Shown here in pieces: positions 53,526 through 64,000 of a stretch of DNA of 64,000 bases. Source of the stretch: Daphnia carinata (lineage: Eukaryota; Arthropoda; Branchiopoda; Diplostraca; Daphniidae); assembly GCF_022539665.2 (NCBI RefSeq), contig NC_081340.1, positions 2,728,001-2,792,000 of the forward strand, written 5' to 3'. A model generated the notes under the pieces. That model worked only from the letters and a program-made list of their open reading frames with translations. It did not search any database and was not told where the DNA came from. Each line of letters begins with the position of its first letter. Positions within the stretch are counted from its first letter, which is position 1. A program made the translations under genes and the position numbers.

Positions 53526-56500
53526 ATGACCAATTCTCAACCATACCCTCCGTCACGCTTAGTATTTGATTGGTTTCGCACCTCTGTATGAATATCGATG
53601 TTCATTTATCAGCTTTCAGCCAGTTAAAGTTGTTCATATTTCTCGGTCATTTGAATAAATTTGTGATCCCACGACAAATCCAGAAAGGAAAGGAACGCTT
53701 TCGTCGCAAGACGCATCTCGGGACTGCATTTCTGACAAACAAGGATTGGCCTTTGTGTCCTAGCCTGAAATTTTCTGTTCGGCGACAAAGTTTTTGGTGG
53801 CTCATTACTTATCGGGTACTGTACAATAGCCGATTTTAAGTAGATTATTTTGTCAACATATTGCAAGGAATTAAAGCGAATCGTCACTAGGTTGGCGTTT
53901 CGAAGCTACTACAGTAAACAGTGTCAGATGGGAAACGTTAAGTGTAATAAATCCTGTCAAATTTCTAGAACTTGAATTTCAAGAGAAAAGGAAATGATTG
54001 TAGATTCTAGGTGTTGTTCTTAACCAACTGGCAGCCTCCGGTTAACGAAAAAGGAGTTTAAAAAATATGCGATTCCTCGCTATTTCTTATGGATAAACTA
54101 AGTGTAAAACATAATGTGGATTGTCTCAACGCGACAGTAATTATACCCAGGGTAACCAATGAATATGTACCACATTCAAACAAAAAATCGTCGTTCTAAA
54201 AACGAAAAAATTTAGATGAGTGTTCAAATATCTTTCGTTGGTCTCATAACACCTGGAATCCCAAAGTGAACATACTGTTACGAGTAGGTGAAATTTATGC
54301 CAGTATCTCGTTCACGTTTCAATCAGACTCGTCACTGATTTGGCAAAAACTGTAAGAAAAGCGAACTCCATTCTTTTGCAAAACAAAAAAGATTGCCTGC
54401 ATCGCGACCCGTATGTTTGGCCAGTTCAGAACCTGCGCTTTTACGTAAGCGTTTCCGTTATCTCCCCCCATGAAGATAGAAAACATGGAACAGCTCGGAA
54501 CGCACCTGATATCTGCAAAACAAAGAAGCACACACCGATAATGTGAAACAGCTGTCAAGTTTTTACTATTTTCCGGATTGAAAAGAGATAGGAAATTGTA
54601 AACTGTGGGCGAAATCAGCAGCGAATTGGTCGGATGGAAGTTCGACCTTTGAATAGTTCAAAAATATTTACTGCGAGTCAATGAATGTACACATTATCTC
54701 TGTTCGGCCTTCACCCAGTCTTACAGGAATGGGAAATTTTGGGGTGTTTTGAGCCATATGTCGAAAACAAGGTCACGTTCCATGAAACAATTCGCATCAT
54801 ATCAAGCAAGAAGAAAGCAGTGATCTTGTATGCGGCTTTATTTTATTTTTTAAGCAAAGTGTAGGCAAGGCCTCCTTCCATTGCAAAGTGGGCTGCTTCT
54901 TTGGAACACAAGGTCTTTAAGAAGTTTATGACTCTTGGTCTCCCACATGCTTTTTGGAGACTGCATTTCGGCCTCACGTCTCGCAACCTATATTGCAAGG
55001 GTAGACAGAGAAGAGAAACGTGGCAATACACGCACGACCCAAACTGTTTAAGCATTATGACACATCGTATTTTGGCCAGCGATGACATAAGATGGCCGCG
55101 TGAAATGAGTCGTTTGTATGGAATCTGTTGGTATCTTTGAGGACGAGTGCCGTTTTGCAACGATTAATTGATGATGTCATGTACCGATGGTTTTCTAAAC
55201 GAGCTCGTTCATCATGGGATCGTGATTTGCGCATTTATAGCGCTTTTTCACTGTTTAACAAATTCCTGTTTCCGCATCTACAATCATCACGTTTGCTTTG
55301 AAATTTCACCCTTCACAAATTTAGGGCAGTTGTAACGGTATGGATAAGTTGTGAAAAAAAATGTGTTGTTCTGATTTCATTTGTCGTAAGAATAAAGCCG
55401 TATTATGTCATACGTCTAACGAGAAGGATAAAGAAATCGCGATGGAAATGGAGAGCTTCATGGTGTGTTTGGTAAGCATATCTGTATGGCCCACATCCGA
55501 GTCAACTTCACATGTCTAGCCCTGTGTTGTCCTCGTCCCAGAACTCGCCATAAAATTGAAACATAACGTTGAACCTTACGTACCTGCATGTAGGCCAATT
55601 TTCTAAATTCCAATGCTACACTGGTGGACATGATTGTATAGAGACCAATTTGGTTACTACTTATACTTTGTAGTTGATGCGTAGTATAGTTCAGTTCTTC
55701 TCTATTCTAATGACGAAGCCAAAAGCAGCACAATACAGTAAGCGCTTACGTTGGAGGAGTGTGGGCGCAGCGGAAAAGAGAAAAGTCTGACCCACTTTCA
55801 CCCATCGACCCTGGTCTCTACATTTCAGTCTATGGGTAGGAAAGATCTAGTCAAGGCGAGGCTACGTGTACTGTACACTGTTGTATGGGGACCGGTCGAA
55901 TGCGACGTTCTTCATTCCAACTAAACTGGGGCTCGACAGCGTTCGCTGCTGGGTCTGGTCGAAAGCCAACCCTTCCCATGCACCCAATGACCAAGTGTAA
56001 CGAAATCGTTCATTTGCTGCCTGCCTGTGACATGCATCCACAATCTACAAGGTTTCTAGTTTTAAAATCAAACCAATTTCGTGGCAGTCATTCCTGTTCG
56101 TTCTCATCGCAGGCTCACAATCCTACAGTTGGATTTCCCATTTCGAATTATGGCCTCACATAAATCAAAAAAAGTATAACATCATGTCAGTCCATGTCTC
56201 TCATCTGTTTTGCCTGTTAATCATATGCCTTCTTTGCTGAAGTCAATTTACGATTTGAACATTATCCTTTGGGCTGACACTCGTTTCACTCGTCGTCGGG
56301 CCTAATAAATTGTAGAGTCTGACAAAGATTTGTGCGGCGTGCGGGATATTTAGAAAACTTGATTCATCAAGAAGGGGGAAAGAATGTAAGGTAGCCATCC
56401 GTGACTATCGCAGTCAAATAGAAAGAAAATGGGAGAGAGAGAGAGAAACTTGAGAGGAAAGATGTTCTATTTACCTAAGAAGTCGCACCGGATACTACGT

Positions 56501-59500
56501 CAACAGGCTTCTTTCGTGGGTCACGAAAAGTTCTACTTTTCCTTCAGACAGCATCTAATTCATGGCCTTTGTTCTTTGTCTACTCCAAGTGTTTCGAATC
56601 ATGTAAAAATACCGGTTAATCCAAACACCCTACGCTCATTTTCCACAATGCATGATGTGGTACGAAATAGGGTTTCCATTTCTTATTTTTCTCCACCAAA
56701 ATAAACAATTTGGGTTAGAAACAATCGGTAACAAGTAGGCAAATACGTAGGCTATCCTAATTCTAGGCAGGGGTGTATCCTTCGATGCTGCTTTGTGCCT
56801 TACAAGCCTTTTCGCAGAACAGTCGATGACGAGAAAGTATGTCCAGTAAGATCGAAAAACACAGAGTATTTTTTTGTTCGTATGTATATATTTATTTTTT
56901 TCATTTCGAATTTGCATTTGGCTATCCCACTTTCACTCGTCACATTCATTATTTTTGAGGCCGTGTTCTATTAGCGTTGGGTTCCCTCTCGCTTGTTTTC
57001 GCAGCAGTGCAGTACTCGTTCAGGCAACAATGTGAAACGATGTAGACGGTTGCCAGGTGAGCGACGATCGCATTTTATTGGTAATTAACACCGTCTTTGT
57101 GTGGCCAATCATAAAACTGCACAGCAGCTATCGCGTGTTTTATGGGAGTTGGAAGGAAACTGCTACTGCTGACTTTCCAGTGCTGATTAACGACCTCAAT
57201 ACACACGAGATTTATAGAGAATATAAATGGCGGTATACCTGTTTAGTTGTAATGATTTCGGATTTGGTACGTAAGTCTTAGATTTCATTTCATTCGGTTG
57301 AGCAATGTCACGACCACGAAATGAAGTAGAGGTTACAGATTTCGAGTCTTTCGAAAAATGACCATGTTCAAAGGCTGTTGCTAACCTACAAGGCTACGGC
57401 ATTACATAAAACTGGTGAACTTTTTTTTTTCTTTTTCGAGTGGCTATATTGAATCAGGGACACATCTCGGATTAGATTTCCTTCACTACATAAAACCAAA
57501 ACGACGGAATCTATGTCGCGCCCAACTTTCTACTTCTTCCTTGGTTGCTCACTGTCTACGTTTGGATGCCACCAATCGAGGGGAAATGGGGAAAGTTTTC
57601 AATTCAATTAGGTCTACACAAGTTTAACCTATTCAAAGACTGATTTTACCCAACCGAAAAATGGATCTTTTACTTATTTTTATTTTACCATTCTTTGCCA
57701 CCCTAATTATGTTTGGCTATCGCCCAACACTTTCAACACTTGAAATCTGACTGTATTGTAGTCTGCTTTTAAAGAAAAAAACCTTAAGAAAAACAGTGCT
57801 AACGTACAAGTGCATAAATTTACAGTAAAGGACGGGCATTGTGGTTTTTTCTTGGCGGTTTGCGATCGAGTGATGCGAGACTCAATCGAGCTGATGAGGA
57901 CGATGACGGCTTACAACGATAAATGTAGGCCATGTTCTGGGTCACATAAGACCATAACAAGATAAAGCAGAAGTAATTGCCTGTCATTTTAGTCTGCAGT
58001 TCGTTGGTCGGTTTAGCTTTCCTTTGTCTATTTACTGGATAAGTCGAGCGTAACGTTCGTCCCCACTCTTCGATTACGGATTCCACTGATTGCGTACGAG
58101 ATTTCGAATAGAATGTGACATTCTCCCATCCTGGAAAGTGAGCAAACTCTTTCAGACATTGAATGCGGTTCGGGTGCAACACGTTCACTGTTTTAGTAGG
58201 TTAAATGAAACATATCGCTCACAAATTCTTGGGCTCGACGTTTACAAAAAAGACCATTAGCCACACAGACATGAGAAACATTTTACTTGCGTCATAAACA
58301 GGTTCTCTAACAAGGAAAAAAAAATAAATAACAAACCGAGAAATTGCTCAAGGGTTAATCGTGATAATGATTTCGTTTACTGACTGCACAATGGCTTTAA
58401 TTGCCATAATGTTCAACGTGTAGGATTTCCCGGCATACGATCAGCTGGTTTTCTTTCGCATTGTAGTCAAGGTAAATAGTTTACAGCGTGAATACATTAA
58501 GTAATGCCTGGAATGAAAACTCTTGGTATTTTACAATCAAATAAAAATGGTTGGCAATTCAAACGTTGGGTTATTAGCGATTGCTGTCAGTCTGAAGAAC
58601 TGTGTTGCTCTACATAACAGAGAAAGAGAGAGAGACAGGGAAAGAGAGAGAGAGAGACAGAGAGAAACTGGATAATAATGAAGTGGGTAACCGTTTCGAA
58701 GCGTTCTTGACTTGGGCTATCTGATGAGACTCTTGAAATAAACTTGGGGGCCAGCGAAAAAAAAAATGGTCTTGGATTAGATCCTCTAACGCAACCCAGT
58801 TTTGTTTGACCCTTATTTCGGTGGAGTTGCACTAGTGTAAAGAAAGAAAGGAAAAGAAAGACACAGAGAGAGAGTAGAGCACCCTTACAGTCGGTAGAAA
58901 TTTTAACTCTAGGCCCTCCCCTTCTCTCTCTCTCTCGCCCGCCATCACCTAATCCGTCCTCTTTCCAATGGTTTCGTTTACCGTCCGCACACACGAGCTA
59001 ATGACCTCGTTTCTCTTATTCTAGGGCTGCGCACGCTACGTCATGGGTTCTCCTTTCTCAAGTATCCCTATTCCCTTTAGTAGTTCCCATACTCTGATCA
59101 GACGTAGCAACCACGTATAATCCAGACATTTTTACTCCCTTCATACCTAATAAGTTTGGTTGACATTCCAACATTTCTCGAATGCTTTTTCACCTTCAAT
59201 TGCTTCCGTTAAAACACAATGTATTGATTCTGAACAGTGGACTCGATCAGTTGAAATTGACTCGATCTTTCTTGGCTTAGGTGGTGAGTTTTCAAAAATG
59301 ACACAAAAATCAAATGATTTCTAACAGAGAAATTTGTTCCGATTTCCCCGTGGTGGTTAAAAAGAAATAACTGAAAAAAAAAAGAAAACAAAAAAAAAGA
59401 AAAAGAGCTCACGTCTAGAAGAGAAAGTGAGGCCAGGGAGGGTTGTGTGTAGGGTTTATGCGTTTGGAGGCGCTTTAGTAGATGGCAGCAGCGTAGGTCG

Positions 59501-60273
59501 GCCTCCTTCCCCACCTCCTTTTCCCCGTTTGGCCTCTATCGTGCACGCTATCTTTCGAGGTTTGCTACTTCGAGCCTTTTCAGTCGTCAGTCTGTCGTTG
59601 TATGTGGTAGTTCGGACATCGAGCTGTGAATGACTCAAACGTCGTCTATTACGCGCACAGCAGTACGGCATCGTGTCATGTTTTTATTGCCCTTGTCTGC
59701 TGCAATGATTTGATTCGCATTTCTCCAAAGAAGAAAACATACCAGAAATTGATGTGCATCGTCTTTGTTTGCGTGGCATCGATGTGATTCAAGTGCATCG
59801 TAATATAACATAGAAATTGTCGTGGAAAATCCGAAATGTGTCATTGAGTGTATGTGCTCTGTAGAAAACAAAAGATCAGCTTTTCGTTAGTCTATTGAAC
59901 AACGAACCAAGGTCGTTCCTTTTTTCGTTGTATTTTTTTCCCTTTTTTTATTTTGCAAATCACTGTTTTGAAGTGAAAATCGATCGCCCCACCATTAGCA
60001 GACGCCGCTCTCCTTTTGGCTCGCTCGTCCACACACATTTTTTTTTCGTCGACGTCTTTGTGTTTGTTAGTTGTTTCCCTCGCTCGTTGGAATCGGTTCG
60101 TCTGCACCCTAGTTGTCACCTGTGTGTTTCGTGTATTGATTCAAGAAAAGAAAGAAATAACATCGAGAATTTCCAAAGCTGTAACCCAACCGGCATTGAA
60201 AATTCCTTCCAAGGCGGACTCGGGACTGCTGCAGTTGTTAAGATCCGAAAGGATTTCAAAACTGGCCAATAAC
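53526..60273. other. Intergenic/SPOP 5' flank; no gene recognised
   Basis: About 6.7 kb. A minus-strand frame at 57820-58188 is protein-like (WENVTFYSKSRTQSVESVIEE, then a hydrophobic segment) and is preceded by an acceptor-like site, but no family or partner exon was found. GA-rich simple sequence lies at 58618-58670. A CTCF-like GTAGATGGCAGCA lies at 59478-59490. The right end (about 59880-60273) is probably SPOP 5' UTR. Confidence 0.45.
58618..58670. repeat. GA-rich microsatellite
   Basis: Interrupted (GA)n, of the type bound by GAGA-factor-like proteins in arthropod promoters. Smaller GA/TC runs flank it at 58865-58876 and 58923-58936. Confidence 0.8.
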
Positions 60274-62269
60274 ATGGCTTCGGCAAGGTAAAAAAGAATA
60301 TTCTACTCTTTCTTTTCAGTCGAATTTCTTGTTTGGTGTGTCCAAGTTTCGATTATTTCATTTCATTTTTGGCTATCGCGTGTTCTAGCACGTATTGTTT
60401 GCTACCCAAAATGTAGTAGGTCTAGTGTACAAGGTTGCTGACTTGGATAAGCTTTTCCGTTGGCCTTGAAAAAAGGAAAAACTATTGACGTCAACTCGAC
60501 TCTTTTTTTTTTTTCTTTATCTCGGGAACACGATTGTACGGCACCTTGAAAGCGAGATCGAAGGCTCGTCTTCGCCAGGGTCATTTCCATGGCGAAAGAA
60601 TAGAAATTCAATCGCCAAATACCTACGACGGCTACATGAGAGCTAGTCATTTCCTCGTTTTGCCTTCGCAACAATGCATTACATGCCAATCGAATAACTG
60701 GAGATATTGATTCGTTTAAGAAAAAACGGAAGGGGCTATTTCCATCGTGTTGTTGTCATTAGCGTTTGAGTATTTATTTAGAAATAGAAGGCAGTTGTGA
60801 GCGGGCTTTGAAGAAAGACCTTCACACCGACGCCCTGCCAAGTTTATGCGTCGCTTTCGGCGCCACACTTGGCGTCAAGCTTAAACCAGTTGCGAATAGA
60901 TGTCTTCTATTTTGACGACAGTTTATTGTGTTTGGTTTTTGCTTGCTTTGGATTTTCAGAAATGTTGCATCCATTTTTTTTTTATTGATTACTTGTAGGA
61001 TGCCATTTTTAAATTCTAGCAGAGGTTATTGTTGAATGTCGTTGCACTGCAACAGTAAATAGGAAGTCGTTGTATGGGGTAGGGTAGCGACGGCGTCAAA
61101 CAGACGACGGCGTCGACGACGATGACGACCTTGAAAGCTGTTCTCTCTGGTTGGGAAGAGTTTTTTTTTTTTGGCCGTCGACAGGTCGGTGGCCTTCAAT
61201 TGGCCGCCATCTGTAGGGAGGTTTTATTTTTTTTTTTCAGCTGAAAATGCCTCGGGTCTTTGTGATAGTTTAAAATAAATTAATGGGACGTAGATAGAGG
61301 CGCACACATGTGTTTGCCTACCAAACAGTGCAGCAAGACATTTGATTGACCACCATTGAAATGGTTGACCCCAAAGTATAGAAGAAAAGATGGGTGGTAG
61401 AGAATGAGGTCGAGGTCATGTTTTAAAAAAAGAGGTGGTGGCATCGTTTTTCTTCCCTTCCCGTTTGAGTAGATTGTTGATATTTTTGGTGGGGGGGAGG
61501 AGGTGGGTGGAAGCATTTAAAAAAAAAGGAAATTAAAAAAAGAAGAAGAGAAAAAAAAAAGGATGTGTTTCACTTCCAAGGTAATTGCAGAGTGGCATCA
61601 AGGCACGCTCACGTTGTGTGGGTAGCCAAGTCCAGGAGAATCAAATAAACAAGCGCGCCGGAGGTCAATTCAAGGCCATTACAGATGGCCTTTGCCGATC
61701 GTTATTTAGACGTGTGTGTATTCCGTCTCAGCCATTGCGACTTGTTGATAATCGAGATGAGCAAGCAAAAGAAGCTTGTCATTGTTGTTGTTGAAAAATT
61801 GCCAATCGAAAATTTGGTCTTAATGTTTTTATTTTCCAAAATTGTTATGTTTTTCTATTGAAACTGTAATTGCAGGGCCGCGGTGCTGAGCGAATGCACT
61901 CAGACTCAGCGAGGAACGAGTGCCAGCCCAAATGGATCGAGTGGGTCTGGGAGTAGCAGCAGCAGCAGTAGCAGCAGCAGCGGGATCGGCAATAGTGCCA
62001 GCAGCAGCACATCCGGCAACACGACGACATCGTCTAGTAGCTCGAGCAGCAGCAGCAGCAGTAGTAACAACAATAACAACAACAATAATAACAACACCAC
62101 CTCTAGCAGCACCAGCAGTACCAGCGGAGGAGGTGGAGGAGGCATCGGCCTTGTCGGCGGCAGCGGCTCTAGCAGCAGTGCCACCAGCAATATGGCCATT
62201 TCCAGGGTGCCCAGTCCTCCGCCCCCGGAAGCATCCACACCCGTTGCGGAAAACTGGTGTTACACTCAA
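60274..62269 (+). CDS. rdx: SPOP/roadkill N-terminal coding exons (gene continues past window)
   Basis: SPOP is the Cullin-3 ubiquitin ligase substrate adaptor. Two exons are visible: 60274-60287 (MASA plus two bases) and 61876-62269, in phase, giving 136 aa before a donor at 62270. The last residues, SRVPSPPPPEASTPVAENWCYTQ split over two phrases (SRVPSPPPP; VAENWCYTQ), are the conserved N-terminus just ahead of the SPOP MATH domain; MATH, BTB and BACK exons are outside the window. The vertebrate-like start would be Met at 62192. Upstream of it this protein has a Ser/Gly/Asn-rich low-complexity extension encoded by AGC and AAC repeats, as long N-termini occur in insect roadkill. The frame is also open before ATG 60274 (ISKAVTQPALKIPSKADSG), so an earlier exon could add more. 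Confidence 0.88.
61951..62130 (+). repeat. Coding AGC and AAC/AAT trinucleotide tracts in SPOP
   Basis: Blocks of AGC (Ser) at 61955-61981 and 62044-62064 are followed by AAC/AAT (Asn) at 62065-62095. They keep reading frames open on both strands, giving spurious Leu-rich antisense frames. Confidence 0.9.
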
Positions 62270-64000
62270 GTAATTTTTTTTTTTTTTTCTCTTCTTTGCC
62301 CTTCCCTTAATATTGCGAATGAGAGAAAACAAATTAAAAAGATGTCAGTCTTTGCGTAAAAGGGGAGAGGGAAAGGCACTACCAACCCCAAAAAGGTGGA
62401 TGATAATGCGTACGTGGTAGTTGAGGGTCCATATGTATGACCATGTGGTAACTTTTGAAAATGTTGGGTGAAAAACAAAAATGTATATATACTATTGAGG
62501 TCATGTGGGTGGGTCGCCTTGAAGTGAAGGAAGAAGGAAAAACATTGGTCATGGTAATGAGCGAAATCGATACAGTTACGCCAAACGATGAAACCGTTGA
62601 CTATCTCTCGAATCAGAACACAAGTTATTACTTAAAAAAAATAATCATAATGATGAAGCGTATGTAAGTGAATGGCGCAATAGAAATGCGTTCGGACGCT
62701 GGGGGTGTACGCGTGTTGGATCACCTCTGCGGCCTCTTTAATCGAGGTCGGCCATTCGTTTTTAGACTTCCCCCCTCCGTTTCTCTTTCTCTGCCGCTCT
62801 CTTCATAACAGTGCAATGTAGAACAAGGCCAAAGCTCTTCCTCCCTTGCGTCCCCCTATTCTTTTTCCTTTTTCTCTCTCTCTCTATCTTTTTGTTTCCT
62901 ATTTTATCTGTAGTCCGCACAGAGTTTCGGTTCTGGCGTACCCTCCATTCTCCGTATGTTTGTGCCGCAGTCTCTTGTTCGCAATTCACGTGTTTACGTT
63001 AATCGTCCCAAGGAGTGTCCATATTTTCTGTTCCAGGTGTTTGGCGCGATAAGCTAATCGACACTCGCACAGAAAAAAGAGACGCGTCGTTGAAAAAAGA
63101 AATCCCGTTTTCATTTTTGTCTTATTGACGCAAATAGACGTCGATCTAATGTTTCTCTATTTCTCTTGTTCGTCGCGTGAATATGAGAAGCAAACGCCGC
63201 GCGTATAGGGAGGGAGCATATCGTTTGCCTGATGACCTCTTTTACTCGAAAAAAGCAGCACAAGCTGAGTAGGTCATGTTCTCATCTAAGCCAGACAAAC
63301 TCTCTAATGCACACACTCCCACCCACTTTCACCCTCCTAGTTTTCTCCTACCTAATCATCCATACTAAGGTGCAAAGGTATCTCGGCATTTGCGATGTGG
63401 ACTCGATTTCAAATCATCTTCATCACTCTCCTGATTATGAAAGCTTTTTTTTTTTTCAGAAAATGTTTAGATTTTTTAAATGCCGGTGACGAGATTTCTT
63501 ATCGTTGGACACAAGTGAGGAAACACCGTTGCCTGAGCAACGGCTGGAATGAGTAAGACCTTGAGCCGCTAGCGTCGGCGTCACATGTTTGTCCCCTCCT
63601 TTAGACACTTTTCTCTTTTTCGAATTTTGTTCCAGGCTCTCGATATACAACACCCGGCCGGCGTCCCACTTTCCTTTTTGTTTTTTTTTCACCCTTCATG
63701 ATTTTTTTTTTTGCGCCATTCGAATCTGAAATGGTTGCCAGAAATGTTGTGAGCAGCCAACTTTTGATGCTCAACATATGCAAATAGCGAGGAAATTCCT
63801 GACATGCCTCCCAGTTGTGGTCGAATAAAGATCGAGAGTAAAATTAACTTTGTAGCTATTGACAGCTGGACTGCCGGTGCATTGATTTCAAGGCAACCAT
63901 TCTGCTGCCCCCCCCCCCCTCCTTTTTTTTTTGTTCTTTCCCTCCCTCCACTTCCGTCGACCTAGTTTTTCTTTTCTCTTAGAATGCGTTGCCATGGTAA
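62270..64000 (+). other. SPOP intron (continues beyond window)
   Basis: The donor CAA/GTAATT at 62270 is followed by non-coding pyrimidine-rich sequence with a poly-C run near 63908-63920. No MATH-domain exon was found before the window end. Confidence 0.6.

Noticed and set aside
61829-62332. Antisense frames rich in Leu/Ala/Cys over the SPOP N-terminus
   Set aside because: Direct consequence of AGC and AAC repeats; the sense strand splices in frame to a conserved SPOP motif.

Overview
The window is animal nuclear DNA, most probably from a small-genome arthropod. Introns are short (many 60-90 bp) with GT-AG borders, gene structures are multi-exon, and every recognisable protein is metazoan. 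The HOW and YTHDF homologues look arthropod-like. My inference is a branchiopod crustacean such as Daphnia, but nothing in the sequence proves this. All exon coordinates were spliced by eye from splice consensus, reading-frame continuity and family similarity.

Layout: 1-1982 is a large palindromic element with tRNA-like modules in its centre. 4313-9336 (minus) holds ECH1 (fatty-acid oxidation), KPTN (KICSTOR/mTORC1) and RPL30. 10288-13306 (plus) is a YTHDF m6A reader with an in-frame TAG in its polyQ tract and a DRG-repeat tail. 14131-15219 (plus) is a Rab GTPase with an enlarged switch I. 15818-16419 (minus) is an unrecognised small gene. 16420-27638 is gene-poor and AT-rich. 27639-33877 (plus) is held out wings/quaking (STAR-family RNA binding), with a possible frameshift or uORF at its start, a 30-nt microexon and alternative 3' ends.

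37175-38940 is a second palindromic element, built from ~337-bp tandem units; relatives lie at 3530-4110. 39197-40464 (minus) is BRCC36 (K63 deubiquitinase). 41164-42627 (minus) is an SDR16C-type dehydrogenase. 44601-47335 (plus) is a clavesin/alpha-TTP-like CRAL-TRIO gene, convergent with gamma-tubulin complex component 5 (47869-50893, minus). 51891-53525 (plus) is DNAJA1, with a perfect heat-shock element upstream. 60274 onward (plus) holds the first coding exons of SPOP/roadkill; its MATH and BTB exons lie beyond the window.

The genes are unrelated housekeeping and regulatory loci, not a pathway cluster. Three separate RNA-regulatory or proteostasis themes occur: m6A reading and STAR splicing control; K63 deubiquitination and a Cullin-3 adaptor; Hsp40. 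A CTCF-like motif (core TAGATGGC) recurs in introns and intergenic DNA, densest inside the how introns. I see no CRISPR, no bacterial sequence and no intact autonomous transposon.
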